Of a stretch of DNA of 12,442 nt, positions 9,037-12,442 are shown piece by piece. A model generated the notes under the pieces. It worked only from the letters and a program-made list of their open reading frames with translations. It did no database searches and was not told the origin of the DNA. The DNA is from an uncultured Mollicutes bacterium. Its GTDB lineage: Bacteria; Bacillota_I; Bacilli_A; RFN20; CAG-449. Position 1 is the stretch's first letter. Every line of letters begins with the position of its first letter. The position numbers and the translations under genes were made by a program. Location of the stretch: the NCBI GenBank assembly GCA_900551385.1, contig URVS01000019.1, forward strand, positions 1-12,442, in the 5' to 3' direction.

Positions 9037-9054
9037 TTTATTTACCTCCAAAAT

Positions 9055-10461
9055 CTATTTTTGTTTTAATTTTCTATTTGTTATATGTGAAATAACTAAA
9101 GATTGAAGTAAAGAAATTAAAGCAGTAATAATCCAATATATTGCCATAGCTACTGGTAGTTGAGTTCCAGTAAATATAATCATTACAAGCATGACAATGT
9201 TCATAATCATCATTTGATTATTTGTTTTATTTTTAGCTGGATTAACACCCATTTTACTTACTTTAGCTGTTCTTCTTTTTTGTAAAAACTGAGGCAATAG
9301 CATAGAAACAGCTTGAGATAATGCCATTATAATAAATATAGTTAATGCTACCCAAGAAGCAGTTCCACTCCAATGAAGAATTGCTTCACCAGTAATTGCT
9401 GATAAATTTAATCCCCATAAATTACCTACTCTTAATATAGCTGATCCAGACATTGCACCCCAAACAGCAATAAAAATTGGGAATTGGAATAATAATACAA
9501 TCAACATTCCAAATGGATTTATTTTATATTTTTTATATAAAGCCATTTGTTCTTGTGCCATCATTTGTTTATCATATTGATTTGTATCAGCATTAGGATA
9601 TTTTTCTTGAATCTTAGCAAGTTCAGGTTGTAATTGAGTCATTTTTTGTTGAGAAGCAGTTTGTCTAAATGTTAATAATAATAACACACCTCTAACAATA
9701 ACTGTAACAAGTAAAATTGATAAAATTGTTCCCCATTCACCTAAACCAGAAAATGCTTTAGCAAAATAATAAAGCATAGCAGCAATAGGCCAAACAAGTA
9801 ATCCTTCAATAAATCCAACTTTAGCAAAAGCTTCACCCCATGATTTTCCTTCTAATTTTAAGCCATCAAATGTTCCATCTTCAGGAGTAATGCAAGCTGT
9901 TATTTTATTAGCGTAAGCATTAAAACTATTTTTCATATATGTATAAAAATAATCTGTACCAACATCGCTTAAAGTTAATTGTTTACCAATAACATCTTTA
10001 CTATCATCAAGAGCTTTATTTCTCCATAAATCATAATTTGACCATAAGTCATCTAAAGAAGTAGTTTTTTCTTTAGCATATTTAACTAATGCATATTCAT
10101 TTGATTTCTTAAACGCATCTCTAGTAGCACCTTCAGTTAAAAGTTCTTCTTTAGTTAAACTATCATATGTTTTTTCTTCTGCATCAATTTTTAATGTAGC
10201 TGTTCCATAATTAACTTTAACTGTATCAACAATTTTATGTTCAACATAATTAAAATAATCATTAGAAGGGGCAAAATAAACACCAGTTTTATTAACATCT
10301 TCAATAATTTTATCTAAATTTGTTTTATTTTCTTCAGCAATACCATTTTCATAATTAATCATCATATTTGATTTATCTTGAATTGTAACAAAAGATCTTG
10401 TACAACCAGCTAAAACGAATATTCCTAAGAAAAGTAATCCAACTTTCCAGATTTTCTTCAT
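9055..10461 (-). CDS. yidC: Membrane protein insertase YidC/SpoIIIJ, lipoprotein with large N-terminal domain
   Basis: Membrane insertase that helps proteins into the cytoplasmic membrane, alone or with SecYEG. Lipoprotein signal MKKIWKVGLLFLGIFVLAGC with lipobox LAGC, C20 as lipid anchor. Residues 21 to about 210 form a hydrophilic extracytoplasmic region. The YidC/Oxa1 core follows: helix about 215-236, a second with the conserved groove arginine R257 in VIVRGVLLLLTFRQTASQQK, a cytoplasmic hairpin (270-315, QPELAKIQEKYPN), then helices near 317-337, 369-391 and 417-458. The tail is basic (TNRKLKQK). At 468 residues it is far longer than the usual 255-290 of Gram-positive YidC; the excess is the N-terminal region plus a longer loop at 340-365. 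The ATG shares one base with the rnpA stop, with GGAGG just upstream. The stop is TAG. Encoded between rnpA and jag, as is typical. Confidence 0.96.
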   Translation of the reverse strand: MKKIWKVGLLFLGIFVLAGCTRSFVTIQDKSNMMINYENGIAEENKTNLDKIIEDVNKTGVYFAPSNDYFNYVEHKIVDTVKVNYGTATLKIDAEEKTYDSLTKEELLTEGATRDAFKKSNEYALVKYAKEKTTSLDDLWSNYDLWRNKALDDSKDVIGKQLTLSDVGTDYFYTYMKNSFNAYANKITACITPEDGTFDGLKLEGKSWGEAFAKVGFIEGLLVWPIAAMLYYFAKAFSGLGEWGTILSILLVTVIVRGVLLLLTFRQTASQQKMTQLQPELAKIQEKYPNADTNQYDKQMMAQEQMALYKKYKINPFGMLIVLLFQFPIFIAVWGAMSGSAILRVGNLWGLNLSAITGEAILHWSGTASWVALTIFIIMALSQAVSMLLPQFLQKRRTAKVSKMGVNPAKNKTNNQMMIMNIVMLVMIIFTGTQLPVAMAIYWIITALISLLQSLVISHITNRKLKQK

Positions 10462-10796
10462 TAATTTTCCTCCGCTTTTTTCAGCATATTTTCTAAAATT
10501 TGTAAATTAGTTTTATAATCGTTATCTAAGTATGTTTTTTTAACTATTATTACATAGTCTTTATTTTTTAATGTATGTACTTTTTTTATTTGTTGTATCA
10601 TCGCTCTTACTTGACGTCTTATTTTGACTCTTACTACTGCATTACCAAGTTTCTTGCTAGCAGAGATTCCAAATCTTGGAAAATCAAGTTCATTTTTTAT
10701 ATAATACACGACATAAATATTTGAATTTATTCTATGTTTTAAAGATATTACTTTTTGAAAGTCTTGTTGAGATTTTACTCTTTCGATTTCTTTCAT
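10461..10796 (-). CDS. rnpA: Ribonuclease P protein component
   Basis: Protein subunit of RNase P, which with the rnpB RNA trims the 5' leader of tRNA precursors. It has 111 residues, normal for the family. Visible: FPRFGISASKKLGNAVVRVK (39-58) leading into IRRQVRAMI, the RNA-binding RNR helix, and YVIIVKK (81-87), the central strand. The RNR motif usually reads R-N-R/K-x-K/R-R; here it is RVKIRR, with Val57 in the Asn position. Start ATG at 10796, Shine-Dalgarno GGAGA at 10801-10805. It follows rpmH, the usual pairing, with a hairpin between them, and its stop overlaps the yidC start (TAATG). Confidence 0.96.
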   Translation of the reverse strand: MKEIERVKSQQDFQKVISLKHRINSNIYVVYYIKNELDFPRFGISASKKLGNAVVRVKIRRQVRAMIQQIKKVHTLKNKDYVIIVKKTYLDNDYKTNLQILENMLKKAEEN

Positions 10797-10811
10797 TTTT
10801 TCTCCATTTTG

Positions 10812-10846
10812 ATAAAAACCACTAGAGTATTTGCCCCTAGTGGTTT
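10812..10846 (-). terminator. Hairpin between rpmH and rnpA, likely partial terminator
   Basis: On the minus strand AAACCACTAG (10846-10837) pairs perfectly with CTAGTGGTTT (10825-10816) around an 11-nt loop, followed by two further T, then ATC, so the T-run is only five long. It lies after the rpmH stop and 15 nt before the Shine-Dalgarno of rnpA. A leaky terminator or RNA-processing site would let L34 be made in excess of RnpA. Confidence 0.65.
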
Positions 10847-10865
10847 AAGTCTAAGTAATTAAGAA

Positions 10866-11000
10866 TTAAGCAGAAAGGACTTTTCTTCCTTTAAGTCTTC
10901 TTCTTGCTAACACTTTACGACCGTTTGGGGTTGCCATACGAGCACGGAAACCATTTACGGATGTGTGTTTTCTTTTACTTGGTTGATACGTTCTTTTCAT
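10866..11000 (-). CDS. rpmH: 50S ribosomal protein L34
   Basis: Ribosomal protein bL34, 44 residues, translated from the sequence as [20 protein letters not shown] followed by [20 protein letters not shown] and VLSA. This is essentially the universal L34 pattern (KRTYQPS at the start, [14 protein letters not shown] near the end), very basic, and binding 23S rRNA. Start ATG at 11000, with the strong Shine-Dalgarno GGAGGTG (11007-11013) 6 nt upstream. It is the first gene of the rpmH-rnpA-yidC-jag operon, directly behind a near-consensus promoter, and borders the origin on the side opposite dnaA, the classic bacterial arrangement. Its codons are less AT-biased than its neighbours, as expected for a highly expressed gene. 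Confidence 0.98.
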   Translation of the reverse strand: MKRTYQPSKRKHTSVNGFRARMATPNGRKVLARRRLKGRKVLSA

Positions 11001-11036
11001 TTTGTACACCTCCGATAGATACTAACATACGTTTAG

Positions 11037-11065
11037 ATTATATATATATATAAAAGTTAAGTCAA
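11037..11065 (-). promoter_or_regulatory. Near-consensus sigma-A promoter of rpmH operon
   Basis: On the minus strand TTGACT (11065-11060) and TATAAT (11042-11037) are separated by exactly 17 bp, an almost perfect housekeeping promoter. The spacer contains an alternating TA run. The transcript start should be near 11030, giving a leader of about 30 nt with the Shine-Dalgarno. It is the strongest promoter visible in the window, fitting a ribosomal protein operon. Confidence 0.9.
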
Positions 11066-11280
11066 CACAAACTAAAATATTTACTTAAAAAATTTTTATA
11101 TAAATTTATTATATCCATATTTTAAATTTTAAATAATAAGAAATTGTTTGATTATTATATTTACCTTATTAATAAAAGAAAATGAATTTTTTTATTAAAT
11201 TATTCATTTTTTATTAACTTTATCTTTTTCTATTTATAATCAATCAACATAATATAAACAATTCTAACATAATGTTTAAA
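11041..11280. other. AT-only origin flank, possible unwinding region
   Basis: No gene is present between rpmH and dnaA (11001-11566). Its left part, especially 11071-11280, is almost free of G and C and has no DnaA box. It could be a DNA-unwinding element or simply spacer. It contains the imperfect palindrome at 11169-11217. In B. subtilis the main unwinding site lies downstream of dnaA, outside this window, so the role here is uncertain. Confidence 0.45.
11169..11217. repeat. Imperfect inverted repeat in the origin
   Basis: TTAATAA (11169-11175) pairs with TTATTAA (11211-11217), and AAAATGAAT (11179-11187) with ATTCATTTT (11202-11210). This gives 16 pairs with a 3-nt bulge (AAG) and a 14-nt loop. 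It is almost wholly A-T, so some pairing is expected by chance, but the 9-bp part with G-C pairs is less trivial. Confidence 0.4.
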
Positions 11281-11293
11281 ACTCTCATTTTTA

Positions 11294-11491
11294 TGTGGAT
11301 TAAATATAAATTTTACCTAATTTAAGGTTTTTTTTATCAACAATAAATTTTATATTGTTAATTCTTATCCACTTTATCAACAATGATTTATCAACATATT
11401 AACCCACATACACTTATCAACATATATAATTGTGGATAACTTTATTTTTTCCTAATTTTAGGTCTTTTTACGCTTTTTTTATTGTGGATAA
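11294..11491. other. oriC: oriC: cluster of DnaA boxes
   Basis: Against the consensus TTATCCACA I find two perfect boxes on the minus strand (11431-11439 and 11483-11491). One-mismatch boxes are TAATCCACA on minus (11294-11302), TTATCCACT on plus (11365-11373), and four plus-strand TTATCAACA copies (11334-11342, 11374-11382, 11388-11396, 11414-11422). A two-mismatch candidate is at 11400-11408. The pair at 11365-11382 abuts with no gap. Eight boxes within 200 bp, between rpmH and dnaA and at the point where gene direction switches, make this the replication origin where DnaA binds. The upstream boxes also cover the dnaA promoter side, fitting autoregulation. Confidence 0.93.
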
Positions 11492-11531
11492 AAAAAATAA
11501 TAAATTTTTTGCTTTATTTTTATTTTATTTA

Positions 11532-11540
11532 TGATATTAT
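11532..11540 (+). promoter_or_regulatory. Extended -10 promoter of dnaA
   Basis: TGATATTAT gives an extended -10 (TG at 11532-11533, TATTAT at 11535-11540). A matching -35 is poor: TTGCTT at 11509-11514 would need a 20-bp spacer. The predicted start is near 11547, about 20 nt before the ATG. The nearest perfect DnaA box ends 40 bp upstream of the TG, so DnaA could modulate it. Confidence 0.6.
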
Positions 11541-11566
11541 TTTGTTGTTTTACAGGAGGCAAGCAA

Positions 11567-12442
11567 ATGCCAATCACAGTTACTAAACAAAAAGCAACTT
11601 GGGACAAAGTTTTAAAAAGTCTAGAAAAATCTTTAAAAAATGATATGCATAATTATCGTATTTTTTATGCCGATTTAAAATTAATTGAAATAAATGATGA
11701 TTCTTTAAAAATTCTTGCTCCATCTTTGCTAGTTAAGACTTATTTATCAACTCAAGATCAATCTCATTTATTAAATGAAACAATTAAAAATGTTTTAGGT
11801 AAAGATTATAATCTTTCTTTCTATTTAGAAGATGAATTAGATGAAACAATTTCTAAACCAACTAAAAAAATTTCTTCTAATATTGCGCCAATTGAAAATG
11901 TTAATTATTTTTCTAATTGCAAATTAAATTCAAAATATATTTTTGATAGTTTTGTAGTAGGTCCATGTAATAAAGAAGCTGCTACAGCAGCCTTAATGGT
12001 TGCTAATGATCCAGGAAAATTATTTAATCCATTATTTATTTATTCTAAATCTGGATTAGGAAAAACTCATTTATTGCATGCAATTGGTAATTATTATCAA
12101 GAAAAACATCCTAATGCTCATGTTTTATATATTACTACTGATGCTTTTATTGATGAATTTGTAAAATATGTACATGGTAGCCAAGACAATCAATCTTTAA
12201 AAGACTTTTTTAAAACAGTTGATTTATTATTAGTAGATGATATTCAATTTTTATCAAATAAAGCTAAAACTTCTGAAATGTTTTTCTATATTTTTAATTC
12301 TCTAGTAAATAATGGTAAACAAATAGTATTATCTTCTGATCGTCATCCTCGTGATTTAAAAGATTTAGAAGATAGATTAGTTTCTAGATTTAACATGGGA
12401 TTAAGTGTTAATATTCAAAATCCAGATACTGATACTTTACTT
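11567..12442 (+). CDS. dnaA: Chromosomal replication initiator DnaA (3' end outside window)
   Basis: AAA+ initiator that binds DnaA boxes, melts the origin and recruits the helicase. I translated it: the frame from ATG 11567 stays open for 292 codons to the edge, of about 440-460 usual. The Shine-Dalgarno AGGAGG (11554-11559) is 7 nt before the ATG. Domain I about 1-85 (TWDKVLKSLEKSL), short linker 86-115, AAA+ domain from about 116 (YIFDSFVVGPCNKEA). Walker A region is IYSKSGLGKTHLLHAIGNYY: G165-K166-T167 are intact but the first motif Gly is S160. Walker B LLLVDDIQFL (220-229), sensor 1 IVLSSDRHPRDL (253-264), arginine-finger region LEDRLVSRF (267-275). Domain IV, which reads DnaA boxes, lies beyond the window. 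It is the only + strand gene and diverges from rpmH across the origin. Confidence 0.97.
   Translation, partial: MPITVTKQKATWDKVLKSLEKSLKNDMHNYRIFYADLKLIEINDDSLKILAPSLLVKTYLSTQDQSHLLNETIKNVLGKDYNLSFYLEDELDETISKPTKKISSNIAPIENVNYFSNCKLNSKYIFDSFVVGPCNKEAATAALMVANDPGKLFNPLFIYSKSGLGKTHLLHAIGNYYQEKHPNAHVLYITTDAFIDEFVKYVHGSQDNQSLKDFFKTVDLLLVDDIQFLSNKAKTSEMFFYIFNSLVNNGKQIVLSSDRHPRDLKDLEDRLVSRFNMGLSVNIQNPDTDTLL

Noticed and set aside
11039..11053. Alternating TA run as a microsatellite or assembly artefact
   Set aside because: It is short and forms the spacer and -10 of a well-spaced promoter, so a regulatory explanation suffices.
11440..11530. DnaA-trio element (3'-GAT-5' repeats) next to a DnaA box
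   Set aside because: I looked on both strands after each box and saw only poly-T, TAATAA and alternating AT, no convincing run of trinucleotides.
11041..11566. Small RNA gene or unannotated small protein in the origin region
   Set aside because: No open frame with a ribosome-binding site and no tRNA-like or structured GC-containing segment is visible beyond the origin elements listed.
1..12442. CRISPR array, insertion sequence or prophage
   Set aside because: No spaced identical repeats of suitable length, transposase-like frame or terminal inverted repeats were seen; the ABC/hydrolase block has no flanking repeats that I can detect.

Overview
This is a chromosomal replication-origin region of a very AT-rich Bacillota bacterium. 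The direct evidence is the rpmH / DnaA-box cluster / dnaA arrangement, with genes diverging from it. The standard code (table 11) fits: tryptophans are TGG throughout, the hydrolase ends in TGA just before a good terminator, and yidC ends in TAG. This argues against a TGA=Trp Mycoplasma. Low GC, a lipoprotein-type YidC paired with Jag (KhpB), and YaaA suggest a Bacilli/Mollicutes-related lineage (Erysipelotrichales, RF39 or Acholeplasma-like). That placement is inference.

Layout. Positions 11001-11566 are the gene-free origin: an AT-only stretch next to rpmH, then a cluster of DnaA boxes, then the dnaA promoter. Rightwards, dnaA (11567 to the window end, incomplete) reads on +. Leftwards every gene reads on -: rpmH, rnpA, yidC and jag form one operon with a near-consensus promoter and a strong terminator. 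A two-gene accessory operon follows (MacB/FtsX-type ABC exporter plus alpha/beta hydrolase) with its own promoter and terminator. Next comes yaaA-recF-gyrB-gyrA, with gyrA cut by the left edge. All genes are transcribed away from the origin, so all are co-directional with replication.

The gene order is unusual. In the common Bacillota order, yaaA, recF, gyrB and gyrA follow dnaA-dnaN. Here that block lies on the other replichore, behind jag, with its leading-strand orientation kept. dnaN is absent from the part seen and presumably follows dnaA.

The genes serve replication initiation (dnaA, origin), supercoiling (gyrA, gyrB), repair (recF), translation and RNA processing (rpmH, rnpA, yaaA, jag) and membrane protein insertion (yidC). 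The only accessory module is the ABC exporter/hydrolase pair. I see no mobile element, CRISPR array, tRNA or rRNA. The points most worth checking are the cross-origin relocation, non-canonical residues at both quinolone-contact positions of gyrase, the enlarged lipid-anchored YidC, the 20-bp-periodic repeats at the ABC promoter, and the origin architecture.
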